This document shows, piece after piece, positions 1 through 7,330 of a stretch of 64,000 nucleotides of DNA (position 1 is the first letter of the stretch; the number at the start of each line of letters is the position of its first letter). The position numbers and the translations under genes are program-made. Under the pieces are notes generated by a model. It saw only the letters and a program-made list of their open reading frames with translations. It was not told where the DNA came from and ran no database searches. Source of the DNA: Phycisphaerales bacterium (GTDB lineage: Bacteria > Planctomycetota > Phycisphaerae > Phycisphaerales > SM1A02); NCBI GenBank assembly GCA_029268515.1, contig JAQWNP010000001.1, forward strand, positions 1 to 64,000, in the 5' to 3' direction.

Positions 1-292
1 TTGAACCGTTATATGGGTTCTTTGGCGCTGCAGGAAGGTAGTCATTGTTGACAAGCTGATCCCAATTTGTACTTGGATCAAACGTGCCACCAGTTTCACC
101 CTGAGCGCGATAAAGCTCGATCTGACTTCTTACAGTCTGAAGCTGGCTACGCATTGATGCCTCATTCGCATCATCTGCAGCATCCGTAAACTGTGGAATA
201 ACAATCGCGGCAAGAATACCGAGAATTACCACAACAATCAGAATTTCGATCAACGTGAATGCCCGTGGCATTCGTTTGGCCTGAATGTGCAT
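1..292 (-). CDS. Type IV pilin / type II secretion pseudopilin, N-terminal part
   Basis: The gene runs leftwards out of the window, so only about 97 N-terminal residues are visible. They begin MHIQAKRMPRAFTLIEILIV, a class III (prepilin) signal: a short basic leader, cleavage before the Phe of AFTLIE (Ala instead of the usual Gly at -1), Glu at mature position 5, and a 20-residue hydrophobic helix ending AAIVIPQF. A charged alpha region and a beta-region start (NPYNGS) follow. This is the layout of GspG-like major pseudopilins and type IVa pilins; which of the two cannot be decided from the fragment. The ATG ends at 292. It is preceded by an AGGAG ribosome site nine bases upstream and overlaps the stop of a small upstream ORF (TAATG). 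Processing would need a PilD-type prepilin peptidase encoded elsewhere. Confidence 0.85.
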   Translation of the reverse strand, partial: MHIQAKRMPRAFTLIEILIVVVILGILAAIVIPQFTDAADDANEASMRSQLQTVRSQIELYRAQGETGGTFDPSTNWDQLVNNDYLPAAPKNPYNGS

Positions 293-675
293 TACACCTG
301 ACTCCTAAAACTAGTTGCATTGGCCTTGGGAACATCCCACTGTCCAACGCATCCCTTTGAATGTTCTAAGCCAGGTAACCAACTACCCAGCACTCCAAAT
401 AGTTGAACTCGCCGAGAGACAAGATCAACCCCGTTGCGCAGCGCTGCTGCGTGCCAGACGCCTTCCCCTCCAAAGGCGCCGACCCGCATGAGCGAATCCC
501 CACAGGGAGCCACCTGCGCACCTGATGTATCGACCGCCCACATGGGTAGATCGAGTCTGTATGTGATAGAGATGGCAACAATAAAACTCATAAACCACCC
601 AAACCCACCAATTGGTACTCCACCAGCTCTAATGACCCCAAAATCGCCCTCCTGAGCGATCAAGTGGGCACACAA
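292..675 (-). CDS. Possible small hypothetical protein, translationally coupled to the pilin
   Basis: This is an open frame of up to 127 codons (TTG start) between the divergent DUF1015 and pilin genes. A more natural start is the internal ATG of MSFIVAISITYRLDLP, giving about 99 residues with one short hydrophobic N-terminal segment. The frame's TAA overlaps the pilin ATG as TAATG, a typical coupling arrangement, and the pilin's AGGAG lies inside its last codons. The pattern after the hydrophobic segment (small soluble beta-type strands, WAVDTSG, RVGAFGGEGVW) loosely resembles the front part of planctomycete zinc-ribbon membrane proteins, but no zinc ribbon is present. I do not recognise it. 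It could equally be the leader of the pilin transcript with a chance open frame. Confidence 0.3.
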   Translation of the reverse strand: MCAHLIAQEGDFGVIRAGGVPIGGFGWFMSFIVAISITYRLDLPMWAVDTSGAQVAPCGDSLMRVGAFGGEGVWHAAALRNGVDLVSRRVQLFGVLGSWLPGLEHSKGCVGQWDVPKANATSFRSQV

Positions 676-764
676 AAAACCGTGTGGCGGACCAGCAACC
701 CCGCAGTCTTTGCAGGGGCCGATACACTGTTTTTCCTTACTTATGATCGTTAGGAGTCGATTCT

Positions 765-2003
765 ATGGTTCGAGTCAAGCCATTCCAGGCCATCCACCCG
801 AAACCCAATCTTGCTTCACTTGTCGCCTCTGTCCCCTATGACGTGGTCACCAGAAGCGAGGCCCAAGCCCTGGCACAAGGAAACCCTCACAGTTTTTTAC
901 ATGTCATCCGGCCTGAAATTGATCTACCTGATGATGTAGACCTACATGATGATTCTGTCTACGCAAAAGCCCGCTCAAATCTAGAACAGCTACTCAATGA
1001 CGGAGTGCTTATCCAAGATGCAGAGCCTGGCCTCTTTATCTACCGTCAGGTCCAGGGAGATCACATACAAACGGGTGTTGTCTGCTGTTGTCATGTAGAT
1101 GATTACCGGAACAACATCATCAAAAAGCATGAGCGCACGCGACCTGATAAAGAAGATGATCGTACGCGACACACCATTACGCTACGAGCCAATGCGGGAC
1201 CGGTATTTCTTACCTACCGAGATACGCCGTCGATCGATCAACTCGTTGATCACGATGTCAACCAACGTCCGTTGTTTCATTTCAATGCCCCCGATGGAGT
1301 CACACACACTGTTTGGAGAGTCTCAGATACAAACGCCTATGTCACGGCTTTTGAACAGATTCCCTCCACCTATGTCGCTGATGGCCACCACCGTGCCGCC
1401 TCGGCAGCGCGTGCGGGTACTGAATTGGGGCAAAATAGACCAAGCAGCGACCAAGAGTGTGATTGGTTTCTGACCGTCTTATTTCCGGCCAGCCAACTGC
1501 AGATCTTGGCATACAACCGAGTTGTTGTGGACCTCAACCACCAACAGCCAGAAGTCCTACTGGAAGCCATTTCTCAGCTCGGCGAAGTACACCCAACGGA
1601 GAAGCCTCACCCGGCCGAGCATGGCTTGATCTGCTTTTACTTGGAAAGCCAATGGTATGAACTGAGATTTAATCCCGAGAGCATTGATACCAAGAACCCG
1701 ATTAAAAGCCTTGATGTCGCTCTTTTGCAGGACCGAATATTAGAGCCATTACTCGATATAGAGGATCCACGTACCGACCAGAGAATTAAGTTCGTCGGTG
1801 GCCATCAGGCAACTGAAACAATGGCCAAAATGGTAGACCAAAGCCAAGGGAGTATCGCTTTCAGCCTCTACCCAACCAGTATCGAGCAGTTACTTGCCGT
1901 ATCCGATGCGGATCTAATGATGCCTCCCAAATCTACTTGGTTTGAACCAAAGCTGAGAAGCGGTCTTTTTGTACACGCTTTAGATGATGAACTGAGTACT
2001 TGA
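765..2003 (+). CDS. DUF1015 family protein, serine-pathway associated
   Basis: This 412-residue protein is of the DUF1015 family, recognised from the N-terminus (IHPKP, VASVPYDVV, NPHSFLHVIRPEIDLPDD) and the central YVADGHHRAASAAR at about residues 203-216. No enzymatic activity is firmly assigned to the family as far as I know. The DGHHR...A motif is reminiscent of the ParB/sulfiredoxin fold motif seen in free-serine kinases (SerK, SbnI); that resemblance is my inference. The ATG has a good ribosome site (TTAGGAG, eight bases upstream). The gene is first in an apparent operon with serA, about 70 bp downstream, and serC. No phosphoserine phosphatase gene is present, so a role in serine or phosphoserine metabolism is the obvious hypothesis. 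It is soluble, with no signal peptide or membrane segment. Confidence 0.85.
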   Translation: MVRVKPFQAIHPKPNLASLVASVPYDVVTRSEAQALAQGNPHSFLHVIRPEIDLPDDVDLHDDSVYAKARSNLEQLLNDGVLIQDAEPGLFIYRQVQGDHIQTGVVCCCHVDDYRNNIIKKHERTRPDKEDDRTRHTITLRANAGPVFLTYRDTPSIDQLVDHDVNQRPLFHFNAPDGVTHTVWRVSDTNAYVTAFEQIPSTYVADGHHRAASAARAGTELGQNRPSSDQECDWFLTVLFPASQLQILAYNRVVVDLNHQQPEVLLEAISQLGEVHPTEKPHPAEHGLICFYLESQWYELRFNPESIDTKNPIKSLDVALLQDRILEPLLDIEDPRTDQRIKFVGGHQATETMAKMVDQSQGSIAFSLYPTSIEQLLAVSDADLMMPPKSTWFEPKLRSGLFVHALDDELST

Positions 2004-2073
2004 ACTCAAACAAGCAAGAAGCAACTAGTTACCATATACATCAACAAATCAGGTGTATTTAGGAATTGCACTC

Positions 2074-3345
2074 ATGCCAACTACGAAGGATTCTTCCGCC
2101 ACAACGTCCACTGTGAACACTTCACGGGCCTGCGTGCTGATCGCTGATAAATTTGAGACCACTGGCATCAACGCACTTGAACAGGCTGGCTGCCATGTGA
2201 TCACTTCGCCAGATCTAGACCCCTCCACATTACCCAGTGCACTTGATGAAGCTGATCCTGACATTCTGATTGTTCGCTCAACAAAGGTCACTGAAGACGC
2301 AATAACAAATGCAAAACGACTCAGCCTCATTGTTCGGGCCGGCGCAGGCTATGACAATATTGACCTGAGTGCTGCATCAAATCGTGGGGTATTTGTCGCA
2401 AACTGCCCCGGTAAAAACGCCGTAGCTGTGGCCGAATTAGCTTGGGCGTTGATACTGAGTTGTGATCGCCGAGTACCCGATCAAACTGCTGATCTGCGTG
2501 CCGGGATATGGAAAAAATCTGATTATTCCAAAGCTGCTGGCCTGTATGGCAGAACCCTCGGCATTGTTGGACTCGGACGCATTGGCCTGGAAATTGCCGA
2601 ACGGGGACGAGCCTTTGGCATGCGTACCCTCGCTTGGTCACGCAGCCTCACCCAAGAACAAGCAGATGCTGCCGGGGTCGTCTACTGCAGTACCTTAAAC
2701 GATTTGGCCAAGATGTCAGATGTCATCAGTATCAATGTTGCCGGCAACGCAGAAACTTCGAACCTCATCGGCGAGGATTTCTTTCAAGCGATGCGATCCG
2801 GCGCTACCATTATTAATACGAGTCGCGGTAATGTCATCGATTCTGATGCAATGCAACGCGCTGTCAAAGAGAAAGGCATACGTGCCGGACTTGACGTTTT
2901 TGCCAACGAACCTGGTGCTGGAGGCAAAGACTTCAAGGATTCAATTGTCTCACTGCCCGGCGTCTATGGGACACATCATGTAGGCGCCTCAACAGATCAA
3001 GCTCAAATTGCAATCGCCAATGAAGCCGTTCGGGTGGTTTGCACCTACCTTGATCAAGGGGTCGTACCAAACAGCGTCAATCGTGCAGAATCCACTCCTG
3101 CGACAACACTGCTCACCGTCCGCCATCTCAATCGTCCGGGCGTATTGGCACACGTGTTCTACACGTTAGGACAAGCAGGTATTAACGTCGAAGAGATGGA
3201 GAATGTCATTTATGAGGGCGGCGAAGCCGCATGCGCTCGAATCCAGCTCGATGACTGCCCTGGCGATCAAGAACTGGACTCTTTACGTGGCAATGAACAT
3301 ATTCTCCAGGTCACTATTGGAAACCTCGGCCAACTCAATACCTGA
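2074..3345 (+). CDS. serA: D-3-phosphoglycerate dehydrogenase
   Basis: This 423-residue enzyme oxidises 3-phosphoglycerate to 3-phosphohydroxypyruvate with NAD, the first step of serine synthesis. It has the D-isomer 2-hydroxyacid dehydrogenase fold. The substrate region RAGAGYDNID comes first, then a Rossmann motif GLGRIG near residue 168. The catalytic Arg lies in NTSRGNVID (near 250), the Glu in FANEP (near 280) and the His in GTHHVGAS (near 300). A C-terminal ACT domain starts near 347 (VRHLNRPGVLAHVFYTLG), suggesting serine feedback control. I chose the ATG at 2074, which has AGGA nine bases upstream, over the in-frame GTG at 2053. It is longer than minimal SerA because of the ACT domain and shorter than the forms with an extra intervening domain. 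It lies between the DUF1015 gene and serC. Confidence 0.95.
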   Translation: MPTTKDSSATTSTVNTSRACVLIADKFETTGINALEQAGCHVITSPDLDPSTLPSALDEADPDILIVRSTKVTEDAITNAKRLSLIVRAGAGYDNIDLSAASNRGVFVANCPGKNAVAVAELAWALILSCDRRVPDQTADLRAGIWKKSDYSKAAGLYGRTLGIVGLGRIGLEIAERGRAFGMRTLAWSRSLTQEQADAAGVVYCSTLNDLAKMSDVISINVAGNAETSNLIGEDFFQAMRSGATIINTSRGNVIDSDAMQRAVKEKGIRAGLDVFANEPGAGGKDFKDSIVSLPGVYGTHHVGASTDQAQIAIANEAVRVVCTYLDQGVVPNSVNRAESTPATTLLTVRHLNRPGVLAHVFYTLGQAGINVEEMENVIYEGGEAACARIQLDDCPGDQELDSLRGNEHILQVTIGNLGQLNT

Positions 3346-3407
3346 CAAATACTAAGCCAGCTCTAACACTTCGCAACTTTACTACTGCACAGGGAGTTCA
3401 ATACATC

Positions 3408-4505
3408 ATGCCAGTGGCTTCGAAAAAGCGGATCTTCAATTTTTCAGCTGGACCGGCCATCATTCCTGAACCGGTCATTGAGCAAGCTCAACATGATCTC
3501 TGGAATATCCAGGAATCTGGCATTGGCATTGTTGAACATAGCCATCGTGGCGATCACTTTCAACGCGTACTCACTGAAGCAGATATTGACTGTCGAAAAC
3601 TAGCGAACATCAGTGATGACTACGCGATCGTGTTCCTACAGGGCGGAGCGACAACACAGTTTTCCATGATACCCATGAACTTTCTGCCCAAAGATGGCAC
3701 CGCCGACTACCTTGATACAGGCGTGTGGGCTTCCAAAGCAATCAAAGATGCTCAACTATTCGGCAACGTCAACGTCGCCTTTGATGGCAGCAAATCTAAG
3801 TACCGTAAACTTCCGGAGTCAGGAACACTGAATCTCACTGAAGGCGCTGCTTATACACACTACTGTTCCAATAACACCATTTATGGAACAGAGTTTCATG
3901 CCACTCCAACTTCCAACACACCACTTATTGCAGACATGAGTAGTGATATCTTTAGCCGACAACTCGATATCAATAGTCATGCCATGATTTATGCAGGAGC
4001 ACAAAAAAATCTTGGCCCAGCAGGAACGGTGCTTGTCATCATGCGCAAAGATCTTGCTGAACGCTGCGAACGAGAGATCCCCTCCATCTTTAGGTATGCA
4101 ACACATGTAGACAAGGAGTCTTGCTTTAACACACCTCCCACCTTCGGCATCTATCTTATTGGACAGATTCTGAAATGGATTCTTAGGGAAGGTGGCTTAC
4201 TGGCAATTGAACATCGAAATATCGCTAAAGCCAAAGTGATCTACGATGTCATTGATAACTCAGGTGGTTTTTATTCTGGCGTTTCAGATGAATCCTGCCG
4301 CTCAAATATGAACATCACCTTTCGAACACCCAACGACAAGACAGACGCCATGTTTCTTGACGATGCAAACAAACTACAGATGAGTGGACTCAAGGGACAC
4401 CGTAGCGCCGGAGGTCTCCGCGCCTCGATCTATAATGCCTTTCCAAAGGAAGGGTGCGATGCCCTCGCTGAGTTCATGCAGATTTTTGCGAAGGCAAATG
4501 GCTAG
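3408..4505 (+). CDS. serC: Phosphoserine aminotransferase
   Basis: This 365-residue PLP enzyme transfers the amino group of glutamate to 3-phosphohydroxypyruvate, giving O-phosphoserine; the family can also act in pyridoxal phosphate synthesis. Family marks are FNFSAGPA at residues 10-17, SHRGDHF, the phosphate/cofactor loop QGGATTQFSMIP (near 80), IADMSSDI and the Schiff-base lysine in GAQKNLGPAG near residue 199, then RSNMNITFR and the C-terminal GLKGHRSAGGLRASIYNA. It is full length. The ATG lies downstream of GGGAG. Gene order DUF1015-serA-serC implies a serine operon, with serB missing here. The gene converges on the fructosamine-kinase gene with 14 bp between stops and no visible intrinsic terminator. 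Confidence 0.96.
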   Translation: MPVASKKRIFNFSAGPAIIPEPVIEQAQHDLWNIQESGIGIVEHSHRGDHFQRVLTEADIDCRKLANISDDYAIVFLQGGATTQFSMIPMNFLPKDGTADYLDTGVWASKAIKDAQLFGNVNVAFDGSKSKYRKLPESGTLNLTEGAAYTHYCSNNTIYGTEFHATPTSNTPLIADMSSDIFSRQLDINSHAMIYAGAQKNLGPAGTVLVIMRKDLAERCEREIPSIFRYATHVDKESCFNTPPTFGIYLIGQILKWILREGGLLAIEHRNIAKAKVIYDVIDNSGGFYSGVSDESCRSNMNITFRTPNDKTDAMFLDDANKLQMSGLKGHRSAGGLRASIYNAFPKEGCDALAEFMQIFAKANG

Positions 4506-4519
4506 GTCAACTCAATTGC

Positions 4520-5401
4520 CTATGTAGCTAAGATCTCTTGGCATAACTGCCCAGTCTGGCTGACATAAGACTGACCAAACAAATTGACATGATTGAGCAC
4601 ATGATAGAGCTGGTAAACCGCAAGTCGTGAATGCAATCGCGGCGACACCTCCTGCTCAGCGATATAGGCATCAATTACCGCTGCTGGGAAACCACCAAAA
4701 AGCTGCATCATGGCGATGTCGGCCCAGCCATCACCATACGAACAAGCTGGATCGATTACGACAACACCGCCATTGTTATTGATCACGACATTGCCAGACC
4801 AGAGATCTCCATGCAGCAAGGACACCTTTGGATGCGATGGTATGAATTGACTGAGTCGCTCAATGATCTCACTCACCATTTGATCTACGTCATTCGGAAG
4901 GTGCCTCCGGCGTCGAATACAATCTTGCTGATACCCAATTCGGTACTTCGCGTTGAACTCAACCCAGTCATCACACCAAGTGTTTTGTTGAGGTGTATAT
5001 CCGAGATAATTCGATGAGCTATAGCCATACTGATTATGATTTACTCCCATCGCATGCAATCTTGCTAGATCCACGCCAAATTTTTCCCATCGAGTCTCAG
5101 CGCCGCCTTGTTCAATAAATTCCATTGCGAGAACCGTGAACTCTTCCACTTGTGTAATGCCATGTATGTGGGGCACCAGGACGGTATCAGTCAGCGCCAG
5201 ATCTTGCAGACCAGCAACCTCAGCAGTCAGCATTGCGGCATACTGATTTGTCGATATTTTTACGACACATTTCGCCCCATCAACACCTGTAACGACACTT
5301 GCACCATGAATGCAGCCCCCGGCTAATTCAGCAATGTGAGCAACAGCAGGCATGACATCTAATTGACGCAGCGCTATTTCAACAAGATGCTTATCAGCCA
5401 T
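4520..5401 (-). CDS. Fructosamine/ketosamine-3-kinase family protein
   Basis: This 293-residue member of the fructosamine kinase family has an aminoglycoside-phosphotransferase-like fold. The catalytic loop is HGDLWSGNVV near residue 195, followed by the metal-binding IDPACSYGDGWADIAM and the family-typical LFGGFPAAVIDAY. Known bacterial members mostly phosphorylate ribulosamines or erythrulosamines on glycated proteins, making them labile so that the amine is regenerated. The start codon overlaps the end of the upstream phosphatase gene by 8 bp, so the two are co-translated. That pairing with a low-molecular-weight phosphatase is a known arrangement for this family and supports a deglycation role. 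It is cytosolic, with no signal peptide. Confidence 0.9.
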   Translation of the reverse strand: MADKHLVEIALRQLDVMPAVAHIAELAGGCIHGASVVTGVDGAKCVVKISTNQYAAMLTAEVAGLQDLALTDTVLVPHIHGITQVEEFTVLAMEFIEQGGAETRWEKFGVDLARLHAMGVNHNQYGYSSSNYLGYTPQQNTWCDDWVEFNAKYRIGYQQDCIRRRRHLPNDVDQMVSEIIERLSQFIPSHPKVSLLHGDLWSGNVVINNNGGVVVIDPACSYGDGWADIAMMQLFGGFPAAVIDAYIAEQEVSPRLHSRLAVYQLYHVLNHVNLFGQSYVSQTGQLCQEILAT

Positions 5402-5888
5402 CTCGATGCTTTTCAGCAGATTCTTGCAAATGATCTAGTAGTTGGCCACAAGCTGATGAAACAAGCTCAATCACGCGATGAAATCCATCTTCCCCACCAT
5501 AATAAGGATCTGGCACTTCTTGTTCGACTAGTGAGCCATCATATTCCAGAAGTAGTGAAATCTTTTCCCGAGGCGCGCCCATTGCCAGCAAAGCCTCTCG
5601 GTTTTCCTGATCCATACAAACAATGTGTTTGAATTTAAAAAAGTCTTCGCGGCAAACCTGGCGAGCAGAGCCACGCAAATCAATGCCTTGTGATTGCGCC
5701 GCTTTTCGCATTCGCTTGTCAGGATCTTGCCCCTCATGCCACCCACCAGTGCCAGCGGAGTCAACTTCAAACTGATCCGCCAGTCCACGCAACTGAGTTT
5801 CTGCAACAAACACGCATTCGGCTAATGGGCTACGACAAATGTTTCCCATACATACAAATAATATCTGTGTCTTATGCTCAGATGTCAT
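5394..5888 (-). CDS. Low-molecular-weight protein tyrosine phosphatase family protein
   Basis: This 164-residue protein has the complete LMW-PTP active site: the P-loop C13-MGNICR-S20 (CX5RS) and the general-acid Asp in VPDPYYGG near residue 127. The family acts on phosphotyrosine, but members encoded immediately before a fructosamine kinase homologue have been shown to remove phosphate from ribulosamine phosphates. The direct 8-bp overlap with such a kinase makes this the favoured role. The exopolysaccharide genes lie just upstream on the same strand, so a Wzb-like job on the chain-length protein is the alternative. That protein's nucleotide site is degenerate, which weakens the Wzb idea. 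The start is the ATG at 5888 with only a weak GAG upstream. Confidence 0.9.
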   Translation of the reverse strand: MTSEHKTQILFVCMGNICRSPLAECVFVAETQLRGLADQFEVDSAGTGGWHEGQDPDKRMRKAAQSQGIDLRGSARQVCREDFFKFKHIVCMDQENREALLAMGAPREKISLLLEYDGSLVEQEVPDPYYGGEDGFHRVIELVSSACGQLLDHLQESAEKHRDG

Positions 5889-5928
5889 TTTAACTCACAC
5901 TCTTCTACTTACTGATGCGCGAACCCAT

Positions 5929-7242
5929 CTACTTAGCAGACGATGACGACGTACTTCCAAGCGAGACCTCGTCCACTTGTATTTCGGCGGGCTGTCTGCG
6001 TGCAATCTTGACGGCTACTGCACCAATAAAGCTAAACAGTACAAACACAATTGCATAGACCACCAACAGTCGAATTTCTGTAAACAACACCATCCAAGCC
6101 ACCAGTATTCCTAAACAAGCAAAAGTAATACCGATTCCATACAAAGCAAACACTGCACGACGCGTACCGCCCAATCCACGATTTAGCTGGTGATGTATAT
6201 GCTGGTTATCCGCCGAAGACATTGGCCGTCCAGCCATCTTCCTACGAATAATAGCCAACGCTGTGTCAATTATTGGAACGGCAAACACAATCAAGCCAGC
6301 AACGACGAGATGTGTTTCTCCATATTCACCAAACATCAAGATAATCACAACAGAGAGATACCCCAAGAGCAGGCTCCCAGCATCACCCAGGAAAATAACC
6401 GCCGGATGAAAATTAAAGGGCAAGAACCCGAGCACTGCACCAAGAGTTGCAAGACAAAGTACAACTCGTGCTCCGGCAAGGCTATCTTCCTGCGCTAGAA
6501 TATCGCCGCCACTAGCGATTTCATGGCTTACCGCCATCAGCACGGATATAACAAGCAAGCCTAACATGACAATACCAGTCAGACCCGAAAGTAAGCCATC
6601 AAGACCGTCAACTAAGTTACTCGCATTACATCCACCAAGCACAAAGATTGCAATCAGCGCAGTTCCTATCCAGTAAGAAACATCTATCGACATGCCGGTT
6701 ATTGGCATTTCGATCATGAGACCACTAGAACCAAATATTGCGACCAGCAGCCCTCGAGCGACATCGGTACCAACCGCTTCAATCGCCAGCGCAGCCGCAG
6801 CCACGAGTTGACCCGCCACCTTTAATCTTGGATCCCATCCCCAAATATCATCAGCAAGACCAGTAAATGCGATCGCGATGATTCCAATCACAATTGCAAT
6901 TGGAACTGGCCGGTAATCTACGACCATTGCATCGAACATGGTGTAGCTCAACCCAATACCAACCAACACTGCGAATACGACAGCTCCACCCCCAAGATAC
7001 GCCACCGCTTCGCGATGAATTTTCCGGTCTGAATCCGGACGATCGATGATATTGTTCTTCAGCGCTATCTGCCTTGCAATAGGCGTAGCAATGAGCGCTA
7101 CAAAATAGGCTATAAGGAAGACAGGAATATAAGAGTTGAGAAGCTCTACTGCAGTGGAAGTAGCTCCCTCATCCCATGTCGCGGACAAAATAGCAGACGA
7201 ATCTGGCTCTAAATCAATACTAAAAGGTAGCTGTGGATCCAT
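5929..7242 (-). CDS. WecA/MraY-family undecaprenyl-phosphate sugar-1-phosphate transferase
   Basis: This 437-residue polytopic membrane enzyme is of the polyprenyl-phosphate N-acetylhexosamine-1-phosphate transferase family. It has the Mg-binding pair in GLADDIWGWDPRLK (near residue 132), the catalytic NLVDGLDGLLSG (near 207), FLGDAGSLLLGY (near 283) and the cytoplasmic HIHHQLNRGLGG near 348 that marks the WecA/TagO branch rather than MraY. About eleven membrane helices can be read. It would start glycan assembly by loading a sugar phosphate on undecaprenyl phosphate. The N-terminus has an extra stretch of about 35 residues before the first helix, and there is a soluble Ser-rich tail. It is downstream of the Wzz-like gene with 88 bp between, in the exopolysaccharide operon. 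AAGG lies upstream of the ATG. Confidence 0.92.
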   Translation of the reverse strand: MDPQLPFSIDLEPDSSAILSATWDEGATSTAVELLNSYIPVFLIAYFVALIATPIARQIALKNNIIDRPDSDRKIHREAVAYLGGGAVVFAVLVGIGLSYTMFDAMVVDYRPVPIAIVIGIIAIAFTGLADDIWGWDPRLKVAGQLVAAAALAIEAVGTDVARGLLVAIFGSSGLMIEMPITGMSIDVSYWIGTALIAIFVLGGCNASNLVDGLDGLLSGLTGIVMLGLLVISVLMAVSHEIASGGDILAQEDSLAGARVVLCLATLGAVLGFLPFNFHPAVIFLGDAGSLLLGYLSVVIILMFGEYGETHLVVAGLIVFAVPIIDTALAIIRRKMAGRPMSSADNQHIHHQLNRGLGGTRRAVFALYGIGITFACLGILVAWMVLFTEIRLLVVYAIVFVLFSFIGAVAVKIARRQPAEIQVDEVSLGSTSSSSAK

Positions 7243-7330
7243 ACTCTAACCTTCTACCAACTTTGATACTGATGCCTCATGCAACCTATTTTACCGTCAC
7301 TACTTGCCACCACTTTTTACAAGCCGACGC

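Noticed and set aside
5394-5888. Phosphatase as Wzb partner of the exopolysaccharide kinase
   Set aside because: The kinase domain lacks the Walker A lysine and the gene is fused by overlap to the fructosamine kinase instead.
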